5,008 nucleotides of DNA from an uncultured Anaerolineaceae bacterium (lineage in GTDB: Bacteria; Chloroflexota; Anaerolineae; Anaerolineales; Anaerolineaceae). Position 1 is the stretch's first letter; every line of letters begins with the position of its first letter. This document shows, in pieces, positions 1 through 5,008 of this stretch. The position numbers and the translations under genes were made by a program. Below the pieces are notes generated by a model. It did not search any database, was not told where the DNA came from, and worked only from the letters and a program-made list of their open reading frames with translations. The stretch lies in assembly GCA_937907495.1 (NCBI GenBank), contig CALESS010000159.1:1-5008 (forward strand), read 5' to 3'.

Positions 1-346
1 AGAAGTTGAAGTAGTGGTCCTGGGGATCATGCTGGATGTAGATTTGCAGCGAGCCGCGTCCGAGCGGCCCTTTGCGCCGGTAGATGGTGGGCGGCACCAG
101 GTTCCAGCCCAGCAGTTCGCTGAACAGAAAAGCCGCCGCCTCGCGCCGGGAGAGGGTCTGGGCGGGGAAATCCCACAGGGGGCGCTCGCCGCGCACCGGC
201 TTATAAACCACCGGCAGGCGCTGATCTTCATAATCCAACTGGGCCAGGAAGGTGTAATTGGAGCTGTTTAAAAACTGACCTTGCAGGTCAATGGTGCCAT
301 TCTGCAAGGCCAGTAAGAGATACGTTTTGTCCAGCGGCAGGGCCAT
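1..346 (-). CDS. SCO1664-family protein (TIGR03843), PI3/4-kinase-like, 3' end cut by window
   Basis: The first 115 residues are visible and the C-terminus lies beyond position 1; family members are roughly 250 residues, so about half is present. The start is ATG at 346, because no in-frame ATG, GTG or TTG lies just upstream. The diagnostic block is VVYKPVRGERPLWDFP at residues 46-61, followed by RREAAAF (67-73) and LGWNLVPPT (79-87), which match the SCO1664 family of Actinobacteria and Chloroflexi. The family has distant similarity to phosphatidylinositol 3/4-kinases. By analogy K49 could be the nucleotide-binding lysine and E69 its helix partner; this is inference, and the putative catalytic loop is outside the window. 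The gene starts 7 nt after the DUF3090 stop and has no clear Shine-Dalgarno sequence, so it is probably translationally coupled to that gene. Substrate and role are unknown. Family assignment is firm from motif recall; kinase activity is not shown. Confidence 0.88.
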   Translation of the reverse strand, partial: MALPLDKTYLLLALQNGTIDLQGQFLNSSNYTFLAQLDYEDQRLPVVYKPVRGERPLWDFPAQTLSRREAAAFLFSELLGWNLVPPTIYRRKGPLGRGSLQIYIQHDPQDHYFNF

Positions 347-353
347 GGTCGGG

Positions 354-881
354 TTAGTGCTTATGCCCGTTCTTCTTGGGGCAGAAGTGGCCTTCCGGTT
401 CCATCGGTTCGCCGCATTGCGGGCAAATCGGCCGCCCATGTTCCACCACCTCAGCAGCCCAGAGTGCCATGGCCAGCATTTGCTCCCGACGGCACCACAG
501 GCGCACTTCGTTGGCGTCAGATTCTTCCATGCCGCTCAGCAAAATCTCGCGTACTGCCAGCACCATCCTATCCTGGCTCTCATCATAGGCCAGGCCCAGT
601 TCGCCAGCCCGGAAAAGCGGGTCCACCGGCGGCAGGATGCGCATGCGCTCTTCATCAAAAGCGCCATCCTCCACGGGCAGTTCCGGGTGGCGGCTGCGAA
701 TCTCCTGCAGAAATTGTTGAATCCCCAGGATGAGGGTTTGCACCTGGATTTTTTCGACAATAAAAGTGGTGGCTTCATCACCCTGAAAGGCCTGAATGTA
801 AAAAACCCGCTGTCCGGGTTTGCCGATGGCATCAATGGTGATTTGAGTAACGGGGTTGAGATCAGTTTCCTGGCGTGGCAT
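354..881 (-). CDS. DUF3090 family protein (TIGR03847) with C-terminal zinc-binding motif
   Basis: A complete 175-residue protein of unknown function. Its opening MPRQ, the GKPGQRVFYIQA segment (residues 20-31) and the VEKIQVQTL segment match DUF3090 proteins. The C-terminus carries a likely zinc-binding motif: C153-P-Q-C156, then H165 and C167 in EGHFCPKKNGH, preceded by the typical GRPICP. No signal peptide or membrane segment is visible, so it should be cytoplasmic. The start ATG at 881 is supported by AGGAG at 889-893 with a 7-nt spacer. The gene immediately precedes the SCO1664-family gene, and the two families are known to co-occur in a conserved neighbourhood in Actinobacteria, often with a histidine-phosphatase-like protein. 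A joint function is therefore likely but unidentified. The gene appears to begin a transcription unit of its own after murI. Confidence 0.9.
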   Translation of the reverse strand: MPRQETDLNPVTQITIDAIGKPGQRVFYIQAFQGDEATTFIVEKIQVQTLILGIQQFLQEIRSRHPELPVEDGAFDEERMRILPPVDPLFRAGELGLAYDESQDRMVLAVREILLSGMEESDANEVRLWCRREQMLAMALWAAEVVEHGRPICPQCGEPMEPEGHFCPKKNGHKH

Positions 882-888
882 AGGTTTT

Positions 889-893
889 CTCCT
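889..893 (-). promoter_or_regulatory. Ribosome binding site of the DUF3090 gene
   Basis: AGGAG on the minus strand, 7 nt upstream of the ATG at 881, fixes that start codon. Confidence 0.8.
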
Positions 894-899
894 GTTGAG

Positions 900-927
900 A
901 GTATATCACAGCGGTTCCGCAACACAA
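900..927 (-). promoter_or_regulatory. Extended -10 promoter for the DUF3090/SCO1664 pair
   Basis: On the minus strand there is TATACT (900-905) preceded by TGA (906-908), giving the extended -10 form TGnTATACT. A weak -35-like TTGTGT sits at 922-927 with a 16-nt spacer. The predicted transcription start is near 893, at the edge of the AGGAG ribosome binding site, so the leader would be only about 12 nt. The motif match is seen in the sequence; promoter activity is inferred. It suggests the pair can be transcribed independently of murI. Confidence 0.5.
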
Positions 928-934
928 GATGCAG

Positions 935-950
935 CCGGCGTGAAGGCCGG
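935..950 (-). other. Short GC hairpin after murI
   Basis: CCGGC (935-939) pairs with GCCGG (946-950) around a 6-nt loop, 17-32 nt past the murI stop codon. No T-run follows it on the minus strand, so it is not a convincing rho-independent terminator. It may slow transcription or protect the murI mRNA 3' end. Confidence 0.3.
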
Positions 951-966
951 GCAGGGGAGTAGAATT

Positions 967-1782
967 TTATCGCAGTTGGCTGCCTTCCCAGCGAACCTGC
1001 TGCACGGCTTGGTTCTGCCAGCCCAGACGGGCCAACATGCCTTGCAAGGCCGGCGGCTCGCCGCTGGTGATGAAGCGCAAGGGGGCGGGGGATTCGCCCT
1101 CTGCCAGCAGGCCATGGAGGCTCAACAGGCGCTCGGCCTGGCGGGCGACAGCCGGGGCCGGGTCAATCACCCGCACACCAGCACCGACAATCTGCTGGAT
1201 GAGGGGAATCACAAAGGGGTAATGGGTGCAACCCAGCACCACCGTATCAATGCCTTGCGCCAGCATGGGCAGCAGGGCGCGCTCCAGGATTTTCCGTGTC
1301 TCCGCACCCTCCAGGTTGCCGGCCTCAATCTGGCTGACCAGGCCGGGGCAGGGGTCTTGCAGCAGGGTGACCTCCCCGGCGAAGCGTTCCACCACCGAGG
1401 CGTAGAGCGCTCCCTGGAAGGTGGCGGGGGTAGCCAGCACGCCCACCACGCCGGAGCGGGTGGTCTCGGCGGCCGGTTTGACGGCTGGTTCCATGCCGAC
1501 GAAAGGAATGGCGGGGAATTTTCCGCGCAGATGGTAGAGGGCTGCCGCCGAGGCGGCATTGCAAGCTACCACAATCAACCCGGCGCCTTGCGCCAGCAAA
1601 TAGCGGCTGATGCTCTCGGCAAAATCCCGCACTTCTTCCATCGGGCGCGGGCCGTAGGGCACGTGGGCCTGATCGGCGAAGAAAATCGCCGGTTGGGCAG
1701 GCAGCCGCTGGCGGATGGCGTGCAAGACGGACAGGCCGCCGACACCAGAATCAAAAACGCCGATCGGTTGCGGGGTGCTCAT
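967..1782 (-). CDS. murI: Glutamate racemase
   Basis: A complete 271-residue cytoplasmic enzyme, the usual length for MurI. It interconverts L- and D-glutamate without cofactor and so supplies D-Glu for the peptidoglycan stem peptide. The two half-domains each carry their catalytic cysteine: FDSGVGGLSVL with D11 and S12, PYGPRP at 42-47, ACN with C74, and LGCTHYPF with C185 and H187. The residue after C74-N75 is alanine (A76), where the family usually has threonine (CNTAS), a substrate-contacting position in Bacillus RacE; the codon is a clean GCC. The ATG at 1782 has an in-frame TAA two codons upstream, so no longer form is possible. There is no Shine-Dalgarno sequence. The gene lies 39 nt after the amidotransferase gene and may be co-transcribed with it, or made as a leaderless message from an extended -10 at 1789-1797. 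Confidence 0.96.
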   Translation of the reverse strand: MSTPQPIGVFDSGVGGLSVLHAIRQRLPAQPAIFFADQAHVPYGPRPMEEVRDFAESISRYLLAQGAGLIVVACNAASAAALYHLRGKFPAIPFVGMEPAVKPAAETTRSGVVGVLATPATFQGALYASVVERFAGEVTLLQDPCPGLVSQIEAGNLEGAETRKILERALLPMLAQGIDTVVLGCTHYPFVIPLIQQIVGAGVRVIDPAPAVARQAERLLSLHGLLAEGESPAPLRFITSGEPPALQGMLARLGWQNQAVQQVRWEGSQLR

Positions 1783-1788
1783 GGATTA

Positions 1789-1797
1789 TTTGTATCA
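1789..1797 (-). promoter_or_regulatory. Possible extended -10 just upstream of murI
   Basis: On the minus strand, TGA followed by TACAAA ends 6 nt before the murI ATG. That is the distance expected if transcription began at the start codon itself. No -35 match is present at the right spacing, and TACAAA matches only 4 of 6 consensus bases, so support is weak. The TGTGATA core is shared with the promoter before the DUF3090 gene. Confidence 0.3.
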
Positions 1798-1821
1798 CAA
1801 TTCTCAACGGGTGGCGCCGCG

Positions 1822-2544
1822 TCAGGCCCCGGCGGCGGTCACGAAAGCCTGGAACAGGCGGCGCATGGGTTCGTGTTCTTGCAGCCATTCCGGGTGCCAC
1901 TGTACTCCCAGCCCAAAGGGGTGATCGGGCAGGTCGGCGGCTTCCACCAGGCCGTCCGGCTCGGACCAGCCCAGCGGACGCAGCGGCGGGGCGAGGTGCT
2001 CAATTGCCTGGTGATGCAGGCTGTTGACCGGGACCTGGCTGCCCCCCAGGATATCTGCCAGGCGGGTTTTTTCCTCCAGCCGCACCGGGTGGGAAATCTG
2101 CTGGCGGGGGTAATTTGGGAAGTAATCGTGCTTGGGGGCGCCGGGGACCTGGTCGGCGATATCGGTATAGAGCGAACCGCCGAGGGTGACGTTGATGACC
2201 TGGAGGCCGCGGCAAATTCCCAGGAAGGGCCAGTCGGTGCGGGCAGCAATCTCCACCAGGGCTGCTTCCAGGGCATCCCGCTCGGCATCCACGCCGTAAA
2301 CGCGCGCATGCGGGCGGCCATTGAAGCGCTGGGGGTCAATATCCCCGCCGCCGGTCAGAAGGATGCCATCCAGGCGGCTGCGCAGGGCTTCGATCTGGCG
2401 CGCCCCCAGCCCCCCCGGGATCAAAACCGGCAGGCCGCCGGCATTCAGGATGGATTGGACGTAGGCATCGAGAACGTAGGAATAAGGCAAATGATGGGCG
2501 TTTTGGCCGCGGCTGGTGGTGATGCCAATCAGGGGTGAGGTCAT
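1822..2544 (-). CDS. Gamma-glutamyl-gamma-aminobutyrate hydrolase family protein (peptidase C26, class I glutamine amidotransferase fold)
   Basis: A complete 240-residue cytoplasmic protein of normal family length, resembling PuuD-type hydrolases that cleave gamma-glutamyl amide bonds. The N-terminal IGITTSR, LLTGGGDIDP (62-71), nucleophile elbow GICRGLQVIN with C111, LGGSLYTDI (121-129), NSLHHQA (174-180) and GVQWHPEW with H217 and E219 complete the Cys-His-Glu triad. No synthetase or other partner domain is fused, as expected for a stand-alone hydrolase rather than an ammonia-channelling amidotransferase. The true substrate is uncertain: members act on gamma-Glu-GABA and other gamma-glutamyl compounds. 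No putrescine-pathway genes are nearby to support PuuD itself, so I give no symbol. The start ATG at 2544 has AGGAG at 2551-2555. The gene is insulated from rplS by a terminator and leads into murI 39 nt downstream. Confidence 0.93.
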   Translation of the reverse strand: MTSPLIGITTSRGQNAHHLPYSYVLDAYVQSILNAGGLPVLIPGGLGARQIEALRSRLDGILLTGGGDIDPQRFNGRPHARVYGVDAERDALEAALVEIAARTDWPFLGICRGLQVINVTLGGSLYTDIADQVPGAPKHDYFPNYPRQQISHPVRLEEKTRLADILGGSQVPVNSLHHQAIEHLAPPLRPLGWSEPDGLVEAADLPDHPFGLGVQWHPEWLQEHEPMRRLFQAFVTAAGA

Positions 2545-2550
2545 CGAGTT

Positions 2551-2555
2551 CTCCT
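2551..2555 (-). promoter_or_regulatory. Ribosome binding site of the C26 hydrolase gene
   Basis: AGGAG on the minus strand, 6 nt upstream of the ATG at 2544. It supports this start over internal alternatives. Confidence 0.8.
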
Positions 2556-2558
2556 GAG

Positions 2559-2564
2559 ATTTTA
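2559..2564 (-). promoter_or_regulatory. Possible -10 element of the C26 hydrolase / murI unit
   Basis: TAAAAT on the minus strand matches 5 of 6 bases of the -10 consensus and lies between the rplS terminator and the hydrolase gene, where a new promoter is needed. The hexamer 17 nt upstream, ACCACA, matches only the second half of a -35 and lies inside the hairpin at 2568-2613. The predicted start falls at the ribosome binding site, so the call is tentative. Confidence 0.3.
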
Positions 2565-2567
2565 AAT

Positions 2568-2613
2568 CCCGCCGGCTCTCCTGTGGTTTTCAACCACCGG
2601 GGGAGCCTGCGGG
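2568..2613 (-). other. Long imperfect inverted repeat (46 nt) before the C26 hydrolase gene
   Basis: CCCGC (2568-2572) pairs with GCGGG (2609-2613), GGCTC (2574-2578) with GAGCC (2603-2607), CC (2580-2581) with GG (2600-2601), and GTGGTT (2583-2588) with AACCAC (2592-2597) around a 3-nt loop. That is 18 base pairs broken only by single mismatches and one small internal loop. Neither strand has a proper T-run after it, so it does not look like a terminator. It sits between the rplS terminator and the start of the hydrolase gene, and could be a leader structure, an mRNA-protecting element or a dispersed palindromic repeat. Confidence 0.75.
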
Positions 2614-2629
2614 TAATCAGCTTTTAAGG

Positions 2630-2665
2630 AAAAAAGGGCGCAACCCCGGCGTTGTGGTTGCACCC
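2630..2665 (-). terminator. Rho-independent terminator of rplS
   Basis: On the minus strand GGGTGCAACC (2656-2665) pairs over 10 bp, with one G-T wobble, with GGTTGCGCCC (2636-2645) around a 10-nt loop, and six T residues follow at once (2630-2635). It begins 27 nt after the rplS stop codon and separates rplS from the C26 hydrolase/murI unit. Confidence 0.93.
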
Positions 2666-2692
2666 TGCAGAAAGTCTAAGCGGGGGTTGGAC

Positions 2693-3040
2693 TTATGAAA
2701 ATTTTTGTTTGAGACGGGCGCTCTTGCCTGTGCGGGTGCGCAGGAAGTAGAGCCGTGCCCGGCGGACGACGTTGTGACGCTCCACCACCACCTTGGCAAT
2801 GCGGGGGGAACGGGTCAAGAAAGTGCGCTCCACGCCCACACCATTCGAAGCCACGCGGCGGACGGTGAAAGTGGACGTATTGCCGTTATTATGCGTATAG
2901 AGCACTGTACCCTTAAATTCCTGGATGCGTTCGCGGGCGCCTTCTTTGATCTTGACATGCACGCTGACAGTATCACCCGGCTGAAGGTCGGGGATATTTG
3001 GATTCACAGGGACTTCAATTTCTTTCATCAGGTCGGTCAT
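2693..3040 (-). CDS. rplS: Large ribosomal subunit protein bL19
   Basis: A complete 115-residue L19, the family's usual length, which sits at the 30S-50S interface of the ribosome. Recognisable blocks are IPDLQPGDTVSVHVKIKEG (16-34), RERIQEFKGTV (36-46), the conserved GVGVERTF (67-74), SPRI (78-81) and VRRARLYFLR (91-100), with a basic C-terminal tail. The ATG at 3040 is preceded by an AGAGGT ribosome binding site at 3048-3053. The gene has its own extended -10 promoter and a strong terminator, so it is most likely monocistronic. In many bacteria rplS is in an operon with rpsP, rimM and trmD; here it stands alone between uvrC and the C26 hydrolase gene. A small set of alternative palindromes around the ribosome binding site may regulate it. 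Confidence 0.97.
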   Translation of the reverse strand: MTDLMKEIEVPVNPNIPDLQPGDTVSVHVKIKEGARERIQEFKGTVLYTHNNGNTSTFTVRRVASNGVGVERTFLTRSPRIAKVVVERHNVVRRARLYFLRTRTGKSARLKQKFS

Positions 3041-3047
3041 TCTTTTT

Positions 3048-3069
3048 ACCTCTTTGGAGGAAATTCCTC
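3048..3069 (-). promoter_or_regulatory. rplS: rplS ribosome binding site with overlapping palindromes
   Basis: The Shine-Dalgarno AGAGGT is at 3048-3053, 7 nt before the ATG. In the mRNA, a CCUC at 3057-3060 can pair either with the GAGG of the Shine-Dalgarno (3049-3052, 4 bp with a CAAA loop) or with an upstream GAGG at 3066-3069, as part of a 5-bp GAGGA/UCCUC hairpin (3057-3069). The two pairings exclude each other, one hiding and one freeing the ribosome binding site. The stems are short, so regulation is only a possibility; the ribosome binding site itself is well supported. Confidence 0.6.
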
Positions 3070-3105
3070 GTTATGATTACTTTGCCATGTGCGGCGCGAT
3101 CGAAG

Positions 3106-3133
3106 ATTATAACATAGAATCCCGGGCTGTGAA
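3106..3133 (-). promoter_or_regulatory. rplS: Strong extended -10 promoter of rplS
   Basis: On the minus strand a perfect TATAAT (3106-3111) is preceded by TGT, making TGnTATAAT. A -35 of TTCACA (3128-3133) matches 5 of 6 consensus bases, and the spacer is 16 nt. The predicted transcription start is near 3099, giving a leader of about 59 nt before the rplS ATG. This fits the high expression expected of a ribosomal protein gene. Confidence 0.85.
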
Positions 3134-3180
3134 GCGAATCCAAAAAGTGATTCCAGGAGTCTCTTAATTTCAAATTCGAT

Positions 3181-3218
3181 GCCAAAGAATGCCCGGGCCC
3201 TCACCGGTCCCGCCAGGC
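3181..3218 (-). terminator. Weak terminator-like hairpin after uvrC
   Basis: On the minus strand GCCTGG (3213-3218) can pair with CCGGGC (3191-3196), including one G-T wobble, around a GC-rich interior that holds an ACCGGT palindrome. The interrupted T-rich stretch ATTCTTT follows. It lies about 40 nt beyond the uvrC stop and before the rplS promoter, where a terminator would make sense. The long loop and poor T-run keep confidence low. Confidence 0.35.
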
Positions 3219-3259
3219 GTAACAAAAGCTGAAGGATAAAGCAAATCTCCGCCGGGTTG

Positions 3260-5008
3260 TTACTCCAGGCCGCCCTTTAACGCCATGGCAATCTCCGTTG
3301 TGATGCCGGGAATGGCGGTCAACTCTTCCAGGCTGGCCTGGCGGATGGCATCCACGGAGCCGAAGTGCTTCAACAGGATGATGCGCCGGGCTTTGCCAAT
3401 CCCCTTGATGCGGTCCAACTGGGAGGCCATGCCCTCGCGGGTGCGCCGTTTGCGATGGGCGGTAATGCCAAAACGGTGCGCCTCATCCCGGATGCGCTGT
3501 AACAGGTACAACCCCTGCGAATAGCGTGGCAGCGCCAGTGATTCCGGGCGACCGGGGAAGAATAACTCTTCATTTTCCTTGGCCAACCCGGCTACAGCAA
3601 AGCGCCCGGTCAGGCCGAATTGCTCCAGCACCTTTACCGCCCGGCTCAATTGCCCCTTGCCGCCATCCACCAGCAGTACATCCGGCAGACGGTCAAAGCT
3701 GGCATCGGGTTTATGCCCCGGGGCGGCGGGGTCCAGCTCCTGGGCGGCCTGCCAGCGCCGAAACCGGCGGGTGAGCACCTCTTCCATGCTGGCAAAATCA
3801 TCCGGCCCGCTCACGGATTCGATGTTGAAGCGCCGGTAAAGCTTTTTGCTGGGCACGCCTTGCTCAAAAACCACCATGCTGCCCACGGAGGCCGTGCCCT
3901 GGGTGTTGGAGATGTCGTAACATTCGATGCGATTGGGCGGCTCGGAGAGTTGGAAGGCCTGCTGTAACTCCGCCAGGGCTTGCGTTTGGCGGTTGGTATC
4001 CGCCTCCCACTGGGCTTTCAGCGCCCGCAGCGTCTCCACGGCATTCTCGGTCGCCATCTGCACCAGTTCCTGACCGGTACCGGAGTGCGGCACCACTAAT
4101 TCCACCTTCTGTCCAGAGCGGGTGGTGTGCAGCCATTCCTGGATCACCTTGGCCTCTTCCACCTCGTTGGGCAGCAGCACCTGGGGCGGAACCATGGCGG
4201 CTTCCATATAAAACTGCTTGATGAATTCCCCCACCACCTCGCCATCCGCCTCGTCCTGGGCGCCTTCCAGGATGAAGTACTCGCGCCCGATCAGTTTGCC
4301 GCCGCGGATGAAGAAGATCTGCACACAGGCCTCGCCATTGTTGCGCGCCATGGCAATCACATCCGAATCCATCTGGTCGGTGCTGATCACCTTTTGGCGC
4401 TCCACCACCCGGTCAATGGCCTGGATTTGGTCCCGCAGGTTGGCTGCCCGCTCGAATTTCAACTCCTCGGCGGCCTGGTTCATCTCCACCTGCAGTCGTT
4501 CGATGACCGGCTGACTGCGCCCGAGCAGGAACTGGCACAAATCCTCGATCATCTGGCGGTAAGTGTCGCGGTCCACCGCACCAATGCAGGGGCCGCTGCA
4601 CAGCTTGATGTCGTAGTACAGGCAAGGGCGCGCATCCTGCCCGGTGATGGTGCGGTCGCAGGTCAGGTAGGGGAAAATGCGGCGCAGGACATCCAGGGTC
4701 TGGTATACAGCCCAGGCGCTGGTGTAGGGGCCAAAGTAACGCGCCCCATCATCCTGCATCTGGCGGGTGACGGTCACCTTGGGGAAGGGGTCTGCCCAGT
4801 GGACTTTGATGTACGGGTAGCGCTTGTCATCCTTCATGCGGATGTTGTAGCGCGGCCGGTGTTTTTTGATCAGGTTCATCTCGAGGATCAGCGCCTCCAG
4901 CTCGGAGGCGGTCACGATCCATTCGATTTCGGCAATGCTGCGCACCAACTGGCGGGTTTTACCGTCCAGATCGGCGCTGGCGTGGAAGTAGGAACGCACC
5001 CGGTTGCG
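3260..5008 (-). CDS. uvrC: UvrABC system protein C (excinuclease subunit), 5' end cut by window
   Basis: The 582 visible residues run to the natural stop TAA at 3260-3262. The reading frame stays open to 5008, and RNRVRSYF is typical of residues about 35-45 of UvrC. The GTG at 4999 is therefore an internal valine codon, and roughly 35-40 N-terminal residues are missing, including the GVY/YVG part of the GIY-YIG nuclease. Counting from the first visible codon: the GIY-YIG metal-ligand glutamate is E43 in the LEMNLIKKHRPRYN block; four cysteines lie at 117, 129, 137 and 141; the UVR (UvrB-binding) domain covers about 168-203; the RNase H-like 5'-incision nuclease has D365 (ECYDIS), D404 (GPDDF), D448 (LVDGGKGQ) and H511 (DEAHRFG); and a tandem helix-hairpin-helix DNA-binding region covers about 530-582. 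All key residues are present. UvrC incises DNA on both sides of a lesion marked by UvrA/UvrB. Confidence 0.97.
   Translation of the reverse strand, partial: RNRVRSYFHASADLDGKTRQLVRSIAEIEWIVTASELEALILEMNLIKKHRPRYNIRMKDDKRYPYIKVHWADPFPKVTVTRQMQDDGARYFGPYTSAWAVYQTLDVLRRIFPYLTCDRTITGQDARPCLYYDIKLCSGPCIGAVDRDTYRQMIEDLCQFLLGRSQPVIERLQVEMNQAAEELKFERAANLRDQIQAIDRVVERQKVISTDQMDSDVIAMARNNGEACVQIFFIRGGKLIGREYFILEGAQDEADGEVVGEFIKQFYMEAAMVPPQVLLPNEVEEAKVIQEWLHTTRSGQKVELVVPHSGTGQELVQMATENAVETLRALKAQWEADTNRQTQALAELQQAFQLSEPPNRIECYDISNTQGTASVGSMVVFEQGVPSKKLYRRFNIESVSGPDDFASMEEVLTRRFRRWQAAQELDPAAPGHKPDASFDRLPDVLLVDGGKGQLSRAVKVLEQFGLTGRFAVAGLAKENEELFFPGRPESLALPRYSQGLYLLQRIRDEAHRFGITAHRKRRTREGMASQLDRIKGIGKARRIILLKHFGSVDAIRQASLEELTAIPGITTEIAMALKGGLE

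Noticed and set aside
291..962. A 223-codon plus-strand open frame opposite the DUF3090 gene
   Set aside because: The minus-strand frame has clear family motifs and a good ribosome binding site; the plus-strand translation resembles nothing I know.
1790..1800. TTGT-ATC-ACAA palindrome upstream of murI as a regulator operator
   Set aside because: The arms are just 4 bp and AT-rich, and no second copy or regulator gene is nearby to support it.
856..2538. A 560-codon open frame on the plus strand across murI and the C26 hydrolase gene
   Set aside because: It lies entirely opposite two well-supported genes, has no recognisable domain, is rich in Gly, Ala and Gln runs typical of antisense frames in GC-rich DNA, and has no convincing ribosome binding site.
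2705..3076. A 123-codon plus-strand open frame opposite rplS
   Set aside because: It is antisense to an unambiguous ribosomal protein gene and overlaps its leader.
3136..3153. Small inverted repeat GAATC...GATTC upstream of the rplS -35
   Set aside because: Only 5 bp with an 8-nt loop and low complexity; it could be an operator but is within what chance allows.
4997..4999. GTG as the start codon of uvrC
   Set aside because: The frame stays open to the window edge and the preceding codons encode RNR, which continue the usual RNRVRSYF block, so this GTG is an internal valine codon.

Overview
The window is a stretch of bacterial chromosome in which every recognisable gene lies on the minus strand, so transcription runs from high to low coordinates. 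In that direction the order is uvrC (5' end cut off by the window), rplS, a class I glutamine amidotransferase-like hydrolase of the gamma-Glu-GABA hydrolase family (peptidase C26), murI, a DUF3090 protein, and an SCO1664-family protein (3' end cut off). Base composition is moderately GC-rich by eye. The DUF3090/SCO1664 pair is known mainly from Actinobacteria and from Chloroflexi. Together with the general look of UvrC, L19 and MurI, this suggests a Chloroflexota genome, possibly Anaerolineae-like. That assignment is inference; there is no rRNA here to settle it.

Layout: positions 3260-5008 encode 582 residues of UvrC, the nuclease subunit of nucleotide excision repair. The gap 3041-3259 holds a weak terminator-like hairpin and a strong promoter with an extended -10, which drives rplS (2693-3040). 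rplS ends in a textbook rho-independent terminator (2630-2665), so it looks monocistronic. A long imperfect hairpin (2568-2613) stands before the amidotransferase gene (1822-2544). murI (967-1782) follows after 39 nt and has no Shine-Dalgarno sequence. A new extended -10 promoter near 900-927 appears to start the DUF3090 gene (354-881) and the SCO1664-family gene (1-346), which are 7 nt apart and probably one operon.

Functionally the window combines housekeeping genes (DNA repair, the large ribosomal subunit, D-glutamate supply for peptidoglycan) with one uncharacterised conserved pair. In Actinobacteria this pair often has a third partner, a histidine-phosphatase-family protein; if that holds here, the partner would lie beyond position 1. 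The pair is the most interesting biology in the window. There are no RNA genes, mobile elements, CRISPR arrays or signs of recent transfer that I can see, and no gene-free stretch longer than 300 bases.
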